The notes under the pieces are model-generated. The model saw nothing but the letters and a program-made list of their open reading frames with translations, made no database searches and was not told the DNA's origin. Shown here in pieces: positions 1 through 13,198 of a stretch of DNA of 64,000 bases. Each line of letters opens with the position of its first letter. The first letter of the stretch is position 1. Made by a program: the position numbers and the translations under genes. The stretch spans positions 8,377,330 through 8,441,329 of the forward strand of contig CM072154.1 of the NCBI GenBank assembly GCA_036850595.1, read 5' to 3'. Source of the stretch: Rhyacichthys aspro. Lineage: Eukaryota; Chordata; Actinopteri; Gobiiformes; Rhyacichthyidae.

Positions 1-1600
1 AATATTTGGCTCCGATAAAATGGTATAAGAACATTCCAAAAAAAGCAGGCTTAATGCAAACCACTTATATAGGAACGATTCATTTGTCAAACCACAGCAC
101 CCAGTGGCACTCTTAAAAGAAACGATTACGTAATATAAAGTGTGTTATTTATGGTTTGATTATCATGTCCAACACGAACATAAACAGTTAAGAACAAGCT
201 TGTTTTGGCAGCTCGAGGAGGTCATTCCAAAGGGGTCCAGATCAGCAGCTTCTGCATTTACACACTCAGTTTAACATGTTATCGGAGTAATTTGAGTAGC
301 TTCCTCTGTGGGCACTTTGTATAGATTTCCTCCAAAATGTCCCTCGACTCGATATGTCACTTTATTTACGTTTCCTATGGAAGCAAATCATGAGGGAATC
401 CAACGGGGAAGACTCACTGCTCTTTAGCGATTTCTATAGGGTGTGGGAAAAATGTATCTCCACTGACACAGAATGTTGTTATAAATCCCAGGCGCCGTAA
501 TGAAGTACGATTGGGAATGTTATCTTTGGTGCAGCATTAACTAGTTATTGTCAGGAAGGGCTTGCGTGGGAAGGGAGGATGGGATGCAGAAAAAGATGGG
601 AGCAAACTGGGAATTGGAAATACAGTGTCATGTAGACATTTTGGTTTATGTCAAGCCAAATGGCACAGGCAATTTCCCACTGCACATAAACCATCAGCAC
701 TTAACCACTTCAGTGTCACACCCTGATCTCTGCAGGCCATCAGAGTCACCGGCGCTGACGTGCTCTGTAAACAAAGCACAGGGGCAGCAGCTCAAATTGG
801 CATAATCACCTGCATCTGGCCACCAGCCGAGCACTGCCATTCATCACCGAGAGACGGGGACGGGGCTGACAAATGGACTCATCATTAGAGACGTGTTTAG
901 AGAGCGCATCTCCTGCTGTAGCTCTGAAGACACCTGTAGCTGCCTGGGCTTTTGAAAATGAAACCCCCACCTTCACTGCCACATTCACAACGTTCATTTA
1001 TTAATGCCAATGTCCTGAAAACAATTTATCATCAAGCAGTAAATACCAAGTAGTGCATTTTAAATAAGCAAGACATAGCAGTTAGTCTTTTTGTGGAATT
1101 CAACAGGTTTCAGACACAAATGCATTTTTTTTGTAGTCACACAATCTCAATCCCTTATGTTGAAAAGCTGTAGTGTGGATGAACAAACACCTTTGACACC
1201 CTTTTGTTGTCTGTCTTGCCTGTATTAACCAGTTTTTACAATACAATATCCTTGATGATCAGTTCAGTTTTAGCCTCATTATAAAACACTTCTCAATCAT
1301 GAACAGATATCTCCAACCATCTTGTTATATGAAAATGCATTAGGATGGACGGATCCTCAGCCCTGTATTGGATTAAATGTAAATTATCAATAAAAAATCA
1401 TAAATAATGCATGTTTCTGTAAATATTTTTTTTTCTCATTAACCTTCCTTTAATACTATTTTGAGTTTGTCTTAAGTAGGTCTTTAAACATCGTTTACGC
1501 TTTATATAGTCCTCATAAACCTTCGCTATAGTTGTGAACAAAGTCCACAGCCGTGCGTAAAGAGCACCTCTTGTGCGTAAAGCTCACACACTTGACCCAC
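1..1600 (-). other. ntsr1: Partial intron 1 of the neurotensin receptor gene
   Basis: This stretch lies downstream of the first coding exon of the minus-strand receptor gene. It starts at a clean splice donor (CAG|GTGGGT, GT at 1600-1599) and runs off the window edge. I see no exon matching the later transmembrane segments of the receptor, so exons 2 onward must lie beyond base 1. No repeat with clear ends was recognised. Short open frames at 548-805 and 806-997 look random. Confidence 0.7.
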
Positions 1601-2263
1601 CTGCAGCACTGTTTTGATAGTGACCATGGACACGATGGCGGTGCAGATCTTCTCCCCTTTACGCGTCTCCTGACCCATGATAAAAAGCATAGGTGTGGCG
1701 AGCGCGAACGACGCGATCCACATGGCGCTGATAAGCTTCTTGGTGCGGCTGCGGGACATGATGCTCTTGGCTTTGAACGGATGGCAGATGGCCATGTAGC
1801 GCTCCACGCTCAGACTGGCGATGTTCAGCGCGGTGGCGTAAGAGCAGCTGTCCCGCAGGAAGTAGTAGCCCCTGCACACCGCGTCCCCGAACACCCAAGG
1901 GTGATGGAACCAGATAAAGTTGTAGAGCTCTATGGGCATGGACAGGATTAGGATCAAGAGGTCGGACACCGCCAGACTGGCCAGGTGGTAATGAACGGTG
2001 CTCTGCAGGTTCTGCATGGTCTTTTTGGTCACCAGAGTGTACAGCGTGAACGAATTCCCCAGAGAGCCCACTATGAAGAGAGCCACGTAGATCACAGTCA
2101 CCACCACTTTAGAGTAAATGTCCGTGTTCACTTCCAAGTCTTCTTCATGTGTTCTGTTGGGGACAGTGGTGTTTACCACAAGCAGGAGCGAGTTATTCCC
2201 AAAAAGTCTGTGCGCCAGCGCGCTCAAGCCGGACAGGTCCGACAGGGTCAGGTTCAAATCCAT
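1601..2263 (-). CDS. ntsr1: Neurotensin receptor type 1, first coding exon (partial gene)
   Basis: This exon encodes the first 221 residues of a class A G-protein-coupled receptor that in vertebrates binds neurotensin at the plasma membrane and signals mainly through Gq. The extracellular N-terminus carries possible N-glycosylation sites at N4, N23, N31 and N36. The juxtamembrane NTDIYSKV motif is typical of NTSR1. TM1 has the GN pair (N70), TM2 the SDLL aspartate (D101), TM3 the disulfide cysteine C130 and an ERY motif (154-156) in place of DRY, and TM4 has W182. The reading frame continues past the splice site, but homology stops at Q221, where CAG|GTGGGT is a good phase-0 donor at the position used in the mammalian gene. 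TM5-TM7 are outside the window. The ATG at 2263 is the first in frame and lies about 90 bases below a TATA box. I am confident of the family and fairly confident of type 1 over type 2. Confidence 0.93.
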
Positions 2264-2379
2264 GGTGCGCTCATGTGTGCTTGTCCGTACGTAAACCAGA
2301 GTACACTAGAGTGGGCGGTGTACCGCGAGGATCCACGACAGAGAGAAGCGCTTGAGTGTGTTGGAGTTGGAGGAGAGAG

Positions 2380-2421
2380 CTTTTATATTTGGCACGACAG
2401 GAAGGCGGAGATCGCTATTGG
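2380..2421 (-). promoter_or_regulatory. ntsr1: TATA box and CCAAT box of the neurotensin receptor gene
   Basis: On the minus strand TATAAAAG lies at 2387-2380 and CCAAT at 2421-2417. The TATA box predicts a start near 2350-2357 and a 5' UTR of about 90 bases before the ATG at 2263. The surrounding 2264-2480 stretch is richer in CpG than the flanking DNA. Spacing and order fit a normal TATA promoter; the start site itself is inferred. Confidence 0.55.
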
Positions 2422-2499
2422 GTCCACAGCGGTGACGCACAGCCATTCACTGCGAGGAGCTCTCACGCTTTGCCCGTTCACACTTCACCCTGGAAACCA

Positions 2500-5400
2500 A
2501 AAATAACTCCAGGATCGACATAATGACAACAACACGCTTTTAACTGCACTTTCTTAACCTATAGTATTTATTGGCTACAATCCATTCCTTGTTGTATTTA
2601 CTTAATGCTTGACACCCGTTCTGTGTGTGCGCGTTAGTGTGCTCTCCTCACACACACAGAGCCGCACAAGACCAATATGCGACAGCTGGAGACCCACTGC
2701 GGAGCGTAAGAAATGTTACTGCAGTTAAGTTTAGGTCTTCGACCTGGTGCCAGCGTGAGGACTTATTATGAGTGGTTAGACAGAGGAAATGAGACTCTAA
2801 TGGTTCCTTTACAACGGCTGCTGCTGAGACTGCTGTAGTGAGAGTCTCTCTAACCTCCCGCAGGAACGGACCAGTGCGTCAGTCTTTAGCATGTCTTTTG
2901 CATTTAGGTGCACATGCATAATTCAGCATGGCACTGGCTGTATTATAATAATATTCAAATGGACTGTGCCATAATAGGAATAATTAAGTGATACCAGTAG
3001 GCAAAGCAAGTGGAGCTGCAGTCTGGAGAAGCACAAGAGTAAAAACAGTACAGTTAGTACAAGGCCAAATGATGTGAGTGGAGACAAGCTGTACATTTAC
3101 ATTTATAAAGAGTAGAGTTACACTCATCTTATTCACATACACTTCTTATTTTGGAGCGACATGTGAATAATGTGAAATGTCACAATAAATATGCATCTAT
3201 TTAAGTATAAAATAATTATAGTTTTAATATGTAACATATGTTTGTTTTTCTCCAACCCAGTATTCTAAATCTATATATCTATACATTTTAGAAATCATTA
3301 ACACAAAAAGGAGTAGGAAGAGCATTTATGCACAGACTTTAACACTACACTTTTACACAGTTTTAATGTTCCACACTTAACAAAGCCACTACGTTTGAAT
3401 GCTACCACAAACACTGTTAAAACCTCAACTTATCGCCACAATTATCAAATGTAAACCTTGTGTAGGAAACTCCAGTCTCCGGCAAATGGGGAAATCCCAA
3501 GTTTTAAGTTCAATTCACTGCCCAACCCTCCTCACGGCCAGACAAAGAAAAGAACATGGTATTTCAAATGCTTTCAGTTGTACATATTCATCCAGGGGCC
3601 AGCAGTCTAAGGAAAGACTTCCCTCTCCCCAGACAGTCTGTATATATCATATATTTTTCTCTAGAAAGTTTTCAGCTGGCGAAGAATAACTTGATATTAA
3701 TGTGCAGCTCCCTATGTGGTGTTTACTGCCATACAGGATGTCGTTTTTTTACTAATAGTTTTTCCTTATCTCTTCCACTTCCTCAAAGCGGCTCAGCTGG
3801 GTGGTGGATGTTACGAGTGAAGGCAAAAAGAAAAAAACGCACTTACAGCACTTCTTCTGCTGTTAATTTGTGTCTGAACGTGTGTGGGCCATATATCCCA
3901 GCCAGCTTTTCATCTTTTACAGTGCATTTGCTGTTAACATCTAAGAAAACATGAAGGATGAATCTCTCTCAAATGTGATGATGTTTTTTTTTTGTGAGTT
4001 ATGTTTTATTAAAATGCCAAATGAAATAACATAACTGACTTTATCCATTGCGCTTATGTGTTCAGGGTGATTCAATGTTCGATGGTCTTACGCAACAGTC
4101 TGGCCCAGCACCAAAGTAAACAGTTGGAGTATGACGAAGGGAACCCTGAACTCCTCTTGTGACAAAATTCCTTCACATGCCTTTCACCTGACAGCACCGA
4201 CGATAGATGAAATATTCTTAGGCTGAACCGCTGAAGATCTGCTATCTAATCTGTACTCCACATTTGCAGCCATTTCCTTTGCATCTTGAAAGCAAACACA
4301 CCCGGCCCGTATAGAAAATAAATGTACAAAAAAATACAATGGGAAGGGAAAGAAGTGAAGCCATAGGGACACAGCAGGAGGATTTCTTGTTTGGAATGAG
4401 CATTAAAATAATACGAGGGATCCAGAATTAGTCATTTATGAATCTCATACAAATACAACGTACAGGGTTCCAACATGTTTTTACTTTTAAAATTTCAGAT
4501 TCAAAGTTTGGATGTGTTTAATATTATTCTCAATCTATCAACTTCAATGATTGTATTAGAAAAAAAAGCAGTGTTAAAATAAATTGCAAGTTTAATTTGC
4601 AATTCCAGAAAATGCGTACTATAATGTGACGTTAAAAAGTCAGATTTAAATTCTAAATTTTGAAGTATACTGAAGTTGGTACTTGTAGTTTTTTGTTTTT
4701 TTTTTTTTTTGCAATTGCAAAAAACTGCAATTTCACAGTTAACACTTCTTTTTACAGCTTTTGTAGCCCTGCATGGATATGTTGTTGTTTATGAACAAAT
4801 CCAGCTTCAACTTTGAAACATTTTTTACAAAATCAGTTCATTTGAAAAATGTTCGTGCATGAATGTGTGCTCAAATACAAACATGATTGTGCTTCAACTC
4901 CAGCAGTGCTCAGTTTGTCTAGTCAACAGAAACAAGAAGTCACTTGATGTAAAAGGATCATTCCACTGTGTTCTATTTAACCTATTTAACCTTGCCCGTT
5001 TACTGCCCTCAGGAGTATTCATTTTCTGGTATCCCGACCCTCTTTATCCAATCACAAGAGCAATCTCAGCAAATAGTCAGATTATTTATAGTTATTATAT
5101 ATATTTATTATATAATTATTGTTTGTTAGCGCAGTAAATTATGATTTTTGTCAGTGGCTAAGTGCTTTCCATTTCTTCTCTGACCTCTAAGGCTTTTTTT
5201 GTGTGGCAGGTATCTGATGGAAAGATGCTTCTAAAACCTCGACCCTTAGAGATAGTCTATAGGTCTACTCATCTTTATTTTCAGAACCACCAATTCTAAC
5301 AGAAAATGGAATATGAACTGTTTAGCTGCTAAATATGCCCCTTCATGTTGTTTTTACTCATTAAATCACCTACATTTAGCGTCATGTCATTTATCTTGAA

Positions 5401-8400
5401 TCATTGCATCTCAGAAATTCTTGGATCGCTCAAATTCAATCAAAAAACCTTTGACATACTTTGACAGAATGGCCAAATGCTACAGCAACTTGCTCTATGT
5501 GATTGTCTTCAGTATTATCCACAATAACGGTCAGAAACCTTGGCCCAATCACTTAAACACTTCCCCAGAAGTACAGAATAAAGACAGCAGTGAGAACATA
5601 TGATTCACACATTGTCAAGACATAGATTTTACATAACACATAATTATTATCAGTCTCTATGTCTATGTTGTTTATGCATGTATGGAATGTATGGCTCTGA
5701 TTGGTGTGCAGATATGTGTGCTGCAGTAGCTCAAGACAAATTTTCCCTTGGGGACAATAAAGTTTTTTTTTAATCTTTATATCCAAACCTAGAAATGATT
5801 AACGTTCAAATAAATTCATGCAGTGTAATAAGCCTGAAAGTGGCCATAAACTACTCTTGAGAATGTCTAATCAAAACAAAAAAAAAAACATTAGATCAAA
5901 TCAGTTTTTTACAAAAACAGTAGGAACTTAGGTCTTGATTGTGCTTTAGAGCCACTTCCACTTCACTGTTTCCTGTTTACACTGCGCACGACTCCTTTTG
6001 GTGCAGTTGTGGGTATTTTAGGCCGAGTTGTAATACCACGGCCTGTAGCGTTTAGTGAAGATTGATGTGATTTGACCTTCAGAGATATAGTATGGAAAAA
6101 GTCTCAGCAGCAGTGACTATATGGCTCACTTATCTTTTCAGGTGTCATTTAAGTTGCAACAGAACTTCAATAGCTCCTAAAACGCACATCTATCTCCAGT
6201 CTGCTGAAGGGTCTTGACCTTACTTTTCTTTTGGGTAATGCAGAGAGAAAAGTTTGACAATAAAAAAAAAAAGTACGAAACCTTTTGGCATATTTCAGCT
6301 CTACTATGAAATGATGGAGGTTTTGTTCTAGGAGTGAATGCACAGTAATCACAGTGGGTCGTATAGGGTTAAGCCACCACCGGCAGAAAATGCAAGCAAT
6401 AAAGTCATACAATTTATTTAAAGCTCACCTGAATCCCGTGATCAAATGTAAGGCCGGGATTCTTTATCTGTCCTAAACAGCGTCTGTGTGGTTGAATAAG
6501 ATGGAGGCGTTCAAAAGACTCCAAATAAATAAGAACTCCCCAATCTTCTGAATATTTCTGAACAAAAAACGATGCCTTTCTCGATCAATTTGACCTGAGG
6601 TGGTCACATCTCACTATTGCAGTATGAGTCTGCACTAATACTGCAGCCAAAAGGTGACATTCTCCATTGTCCTTGCCAGTCACTGCATGATTGCTTATTG
6701 TGCAAGTTATGAAGAGTCATGCAGGGCTATTCTCTGACTTTCCGTGAGAACCTTCACCTTCTAAGTGTGTGAAAGTGTTGGTTTTACTGACCCCCGGTGG
6801 TTTGACTCACTGATGGAAAAGGGCATCCGACAAATACTATGCGCTACACTTATTACAAGACCTTTTGGACGTTTGGACAACAGAAAAGTGTTGATGTAGA
6901 ATGTACAAGTAGACTGCGCGGGAGAGAAGAAATTTGGAGAGAAGCGTTTTAGATATTTACTCATCTCCATAATGATTTTTAAAGCGTAGTCATACAATCA
7001 AAAGGTTATTTTCAAACACTAACCCACCTGGACTAAGAAAAAAGTGTTCTTGTGACAGTGCAAATGAAATAACAGCGCACGCTTACTCATCTAGGCCAGC
7101 AATTCACAAAAATGGAGGCAGTGGGATGTCGGTATGAGTCAAAACAGAGAAAATGTACAAAAATGAAAAGGTCAGAGACGGTGAGAAAACTTAAAAATCT
7201 GTGCTGGTTTAACTTCTAACAGGACAGAACTACAATTTCAAACACTGCACTGATTGATTCTGTCTTATGTGTTATCTTACAGCTTCAAAATGGACCACTT
7301 CGCTTGAATTCCTCTTTGACTTCAGGAGGGCGCACTATGCTCGCTTTTTTATTTGCCTGTTGATAGTCGGTGTCGACACATTAACAATGCTTTACAAGTC
7401 TATCGCTCAACACTGATTGGTCAGTTGATATGGCATTGAACTAGTTTTTTCCCAACGCTGTGAACTTGACCTGTTGTCATGCTTAAAATATGTTTTTCTA
7501 TGCTAAAAGCTAACAGCTGATCCCCGGTGTCCACAGTGAGACCATAGTCCAGAATGATGCCCTATTTATTTTCAACTTTCCAATTAAAAAGTGTAAATGT
7601 GTGACAGACCGTAAGAAACAAAAGAATCGAACATGCTGCTTAATGATTAAAAACTGCATGTCTTGAATATCTACAGCAAGTAAATATGAAATAATCATGG
7701 CGTCGCTTCACTGATGACACAAGCACACGCATAAATAGGGCCTGATTAGTCCCGCCCCCTTTTATTCAGAAGCAGGCGGTGACACGTGGGATGAATGAAT
7801 GTAAATGCTGCTAATCAGCGAATCACTGTTTTGTGAATAACCAAAATGTAACTAAATACAATGCCACATAAAAGCAGCTGTCATTTGTTAGTTTGCATTC
7901 TGTGGCAAAAGAAACAGAACAAAATGCACTTCCTGGTCAGAGGGAGAACAACATGGAAGAGTCACGTTAAAGAAAAACATGATGAGGCTCATAATAGATG
8001 ATCCTTACTGGAAAATAGCAGTGGACTAGTGCTATAACATTCAGTGACTTTAGTGACACAGACCTGGACGCTTTGGGTTTCTTCTATTTATGCAGCCTGC
8101 ATCTTGAACGAAATTATACCGCATACAAAGAAGTATCTAAAAAGCAAAAAACGAATAGACTGTGAAATAACTCTCAAACTAAAGCCTTTTATTTTGCAGC
8201 AGATGTTGGACTCAAGTGAACCCCAGACCAAAAAGCTTTAATAGCACGTTACGCCTTACTCTTTTCAATTGGTAAAGATTAATATTAATAATGGGCCTAA
8301 TGCAACATCAGGTTGAATGCCTCACACGTTTAGACCTATATTTTGCATACCTAATGTGTTTATTTCAGCCGCTATAGACATGTCTGAAAGAAGCCAAAAT

Positions 8401-11400
8401 TAAAGCAAATGCTACTCTGCTTTATCCAGGTAAGCGCTCAAAAAACCCCCAAAAAAACCAAACCAAAACAAAAAACCAAAAAAGTTACATTTGATCAGAT
8501 ATCATTCTCACTAATAAGCTCACTCAAAGTCCTAATTTGAGTAATTGTTCCAAGCAGATGTATTCATTTCCATCAGAATATAGTAAATAATGTGGAAACA
8601 CTTGGTCAATCCCCTGAAAAAGTTGTTTGCAATCACGTCCTTCCTTTATTTCATCACTTTTTTAATAAACTGTAAATGTTAGAGTAGATTTACATGAACA
8701 ATAACTTTTAGATCTCCTTTATTTGTGAAAAAACTTATTCAGTCACTTTTGATATCTTAGACTTTCTTACCAATTGTCACATAAGTCTTTTACAGTGGCA
8801 TTAATGGCTTATAACAGAGAGCCTAAATAACGTTCTTTCCTGGGCAAGATTAAAAAAATGCTATCCTGTCTCACGGCAAGAACGTCAATGTTTTTTCTGC
8901 TAATATGTGACCTTTCTGTGTTGAGTCTGCATGTCCTCTGTGTGTTACCATGGTTTATAGGTGTATTGCCCCGTGTGAATAAATGTGAGAGTACATGATT
9001 GTCTGTCAGTGTCTGTGTCTACGTGTTAGCTCCTGAACTGGTTCTGGAAATTAAAAATGTATTGTGGAGTAGAAATCAGCAGGCTGCATAGTAAGAGTGT
9101 CAATTTGCTGGGATTAAGGAAAATAGTGGTTTTCTCAACTCATTTGCATTTCTTTAATAAACAACATCCTTGTGAGAGCGTTGCACAAATGGTATCAGCA
9201 AATAGGGCTGCTCCACGTTGGATTTCATGTAAATTTCTTCAACTTGAGGACCCAAGGCCGCGACCAAGGGGGCTTTTATTCTTCTCACTCGGCTGTGAAT
9301 GAACAAAGGTTACAGGTTGAAGTGGTCCCAAAGAGCAGAAAACTACTTTCAACATTTGTCCCCACTCTGTACACCAGAATCCAGCTTCCTGTCTATTGAG
9401 AAATCATTTTGTCTCTCTCTCTCAAAAAAAAAAAAAAATTCTGTATGATATTTACAACTTCTAACATCATATTCCATCTCTGACTGTGACAAATTTGGCG
9501 CAAAGGAGATCTGTTGGTATATTACTGTCTCCTTGTATTAGAAATTGATGTTAAGTTTGGGGATTGTATGCTGTAAAGAACATTTAACATTTAACCTCAA
9601 GTTATTAAAGATAGACGTTTGAGCTTGTTCAAGTGGAAAGGAAACTAAAATCTTTCATATTAGCCTTTTTACACTCTTGGAATCTAAATTCTCTCCCATT
9701 GTCAACAGCAGCACCACAATTAGGCATGTTAGTTTCACATATTTAAACAACTTGTGTTTAAATATGCCAATGGAGTGTATTTTCAGACTCTGCTCGCCAT
9801 GTGCCCATTCAACCTTGTACGCATTAGCAGTTTCCATTTGTTGAATAAACAGACATCGGGAATTCTTTAAAAGCACACAACTCGCATTAGCAGGCCTTCA
9901 GATGTATTTAAAAGTCAAAACACTGCACTCATATCTCATAATGCTCAATTATTTTACAATAATTAAACTCAGAGTACATCAAACAGGAGTGGCTGCTATT
10001 GAAGTGCACCGTATTTGTTTGGCACGTTCCCCGCTTGGATGGTTTTATTCATTATCATTTGCAGTTTGATGCAGCCAAATAGTAATATATTTCAATAATT
10101 TCGGGTGATATCTATCACTCTGTTCATTATGCATGCAGCACTGCCTCAAAAGCAGGTGAATGAAAGTCACAGCTTTCTCTCTCAAAGGCTAGAGACCGTC
10201 ATAAATACCACCAGTGCAGGTTAAATAAGAACTCATTCATTTCATTATTAACGTCCACACGGCGACAAAAAGCTCAGCGGGATATCAGGAACATTGAGTC
10301 AAATCATTTTGGCTTGTTTTCAATTATTTTTGCCTGTTTTATTTTGCATTATTTTCAAAGTCGATGATAACACAGTCTGTTTGAAGTGCACACGCGGGAG
10401 GCCAGGCTTTAACACACAAGCCTCGGTAACATCCACTTAACAATAAGTGTTTTGGAAAGGTTCCAAAGCGTCATCGATGATTAACTTGGGGATTGTGTGA
10501 CGCGATGTATCCGAGCGAGAACGACAAGATTGTAAAAGTGCTCCAATTTAGCCCGTGTGAGACCACCGCTGAGCCGCATCGATTGGTTTATCATTGTGGT
10601 CGGAAAAGGTTGTTTCATATTTCCCCACGTCGCGCAAAGGGAACACACTCGAGGTGGCGGGTTATTGATTTGTGTGGGCTGTGAAATTAGACGAGACGGA
10701 GCAGTTAAATGGATTCAAACAAATGTCACAGTTGGAGGGACGTATGTGAGGAGGCCGGGGTTATGAGGCAACTCTAAGGTCTGCTGGAAATGTGAACTTT
10801 GCCACTAGAGTTTGTTTCGGTCAATCATGCTGCTAATTTGATGGAATATATTCTGGGAACACAGGGTTGATACGTGTATAAACAGCTGACTTCCTTTAAG
10901 CTGTGATTTACTGCCACTACACACACAGAGATTAATGAGAAGTGCAGGGTTTAAGTCCAGGAAATTTGTCATTTCCTTCTCTTCAAAGTGGCACCTACTA
11001 AGAACACTCCCAGTCAAATAGAAAAATATTAATGCTTTTATGATAACGTTGTTACATAACTGGCTTTGAGGTAAAAACAGGCCATTTTAAATGCCATTGA
11101 AAGGTTATTAATGTAAAAATCTGAGTTTTTGTAGTGTCTTAAAAAATGTTTGGTAGATGGTGCCAGTTGTGACGTTAAAGCCTGCTGAGACCATGTTTTC
11201 TGTAAAGAAATATAACAATCTGAATATGCTCTAATGTTACGGAGAGCATATTTATTATTATTGATGTGCTGTAAAAAAACAACCTAGCAAACTTTTTATT
11301 TAGAAATGCATTCAACTCAGGCCCTGGCTGTATGTACTGCATGTTCCTCCATGTATGAAAATAACCCTGTCCATATGAAAGCTAGATATATCCGCGGTGT

Positions 11401-13196
11401 ACGCTATGCCAACACAGAAGAAGATTCAGAGCATGTGCGGTAAGCATCAGCAATGGAGAGTTATAAAGGAGAAGAGCTGATGAAAATGCCAAGTTAAATG
11501 TAAACATACTTGGTCCAAATACAGACAAATAAACATATAAAGCCCAGTCTACAGCTGCTGTGGTTGTTGTTGTTCATATGGTGGACATACAGAAAAACAC
11601 ACTTCAACAGCTGAATTTTAAAAGTGTTTGAATAAAATCTCGTTTTTGTCTAAAAACTCTGTTTACATGTGACAAGGAGGCACCAACAAACAGAAAAAGT
11701 GTGAGTTTATAAAATATCTGTGTATGTGTTGCCAGGCTGTTATCACCTAAGAAAGATGAGTAACATAGACTGTGTATACAGCAGTGAATATACTATGTGA
11801 GAGAGGGAGTGCCCAGACCTTTCCCTCTGGCCAAAACGTAAATGTATTAGTGGGCCAGAGGCCAAACTCAAGAATCTTTTACATGTAGTGAAAAGAAATA
11901 CTCTTCTCACAGGTTTGTTGTTTGCCATTGCCTCTGCCTCACACTGTTTGACCCAAACTTTTCAAAAATCCATCAAAATAGGACTATTCATGTCATTAAA
12001 CATGGCAACCCCTAGTAACCCAACCAAACCTCTTGGCGGGCCAGTTGTGACCCCCAGGCCCCTCCTTGGGCACCCTGACATAATTTATTGACTGTATAGA
12101 GTATTTTCATTTATATGTTCGTTGTCATGTCTACTTTTATTTCCTATGAGACACCGTAAGTTTAAAATTCATTACAATATCTGGAATATTTTTCCTTAGC
12201 AGTTTTAGCTTTGTGGAAAGTTATCATTTTCTATTTAACTTCAAGTCCTGTGAACTGAGAAGAGTAGCCCTGGCTGAAAATGATTATTATTCTGCACAGT
12301 AAGGGAGCAAAAAGATTGACTCTGGGTAGAAATTACATGACTGCTCTAGTGCACAGTCGAACGTCTTCTGAATGACATGACACCCAGAAATTACCAGTAA
12401 AAAGCTATTCCTGCTCTGTCCATCTAGCTGCAGTCGAGTTCAAATATGCCAGAATGAAAATCATATTGTGTAGTTAATAATCACAGTTCAGATTTACCCC
12501 TTAGAAAAAAAAGTGCTTACGTGATGGGAGTGAATGCATCGTTAACCACTCTCTCAGTCAGGTGAAATCCAAACCTGACACTCTCTCTGTGTTGGGATGC
12601 TGTGGTGGGAAACACAAGGAATACTAAAGTTTGATTCACACTGGACACACCGCTGTAAAATATATATTCCTTTTATCTTCTATATGACTGCTACCCTCTC
12701 CCTTCTTTTCTTCACTAGTTTGGAGCAGTGCTGTCTCTGTAAATTTGTCTAGCTTCTATCAAAAATAGCGAGTGACTGTTCTCTGCTCATTTCCACAGAA
12801 GCCATGTTAATGCACTGAAGCATACAGCATCTATATTATCTATTTACTACCACTTGTTCTGATGTGTACAGGGTTGTGCTATACCAGTCAATTCCCAGAC
12901 CTTTCCTTATCTCCACCAGCTCCATTGAGGGTTACAGACGTAATCCTAATACTGGCTTTGCTCGAGTTCTACCAGAATCACTGAGACTGCCGTATTTTGT
13001 ATTCCTGTCTCAGCTGCACTCTTCTAATCGTTAGGTTTGGTGTGGCTATTCTCAAAGACACAGACTATAAACTCTTATAGGTGTTTACTGTGCTTATAGG
13101 TCCTTTGCTGCAGCATTGGCTTCCTCACACAGGCCAAACATATGGAATATAAGCACTAGACAAACTGCAAATTACCCCAAACAGTGAAAATGAAAG
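2500..13196. other. Intergenic region upstream of ntsr1, no gene recognised
   Basis: About 10.7 kb of AT-rich DNA between the receptor promoter and the first repeat block. All open frames are short and resemble no protein family known to me. Homopolymer runs occur (for example T-runs near 4690 and A-runs near 9425). Around 4700-4770 there is a short 'gcaattgcaaaaaactgcaattt' type stretch that resembles the end of a degenerate hAT-type MITE. The block near 10250-10780 is more CpG-rich than its surroundings and is treated as a candidate regulatory element in the findings. Confidence 0.5.
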
Positions 13197-13198
13197 TC

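Noticed and set aside
1553..2506. Plus-strand open frames of 132 and 173 codons opposite the receptor exon
   Set aside because: They are antisense shadows of the GC-rich neurotensin receptor exon and resemble no protein.
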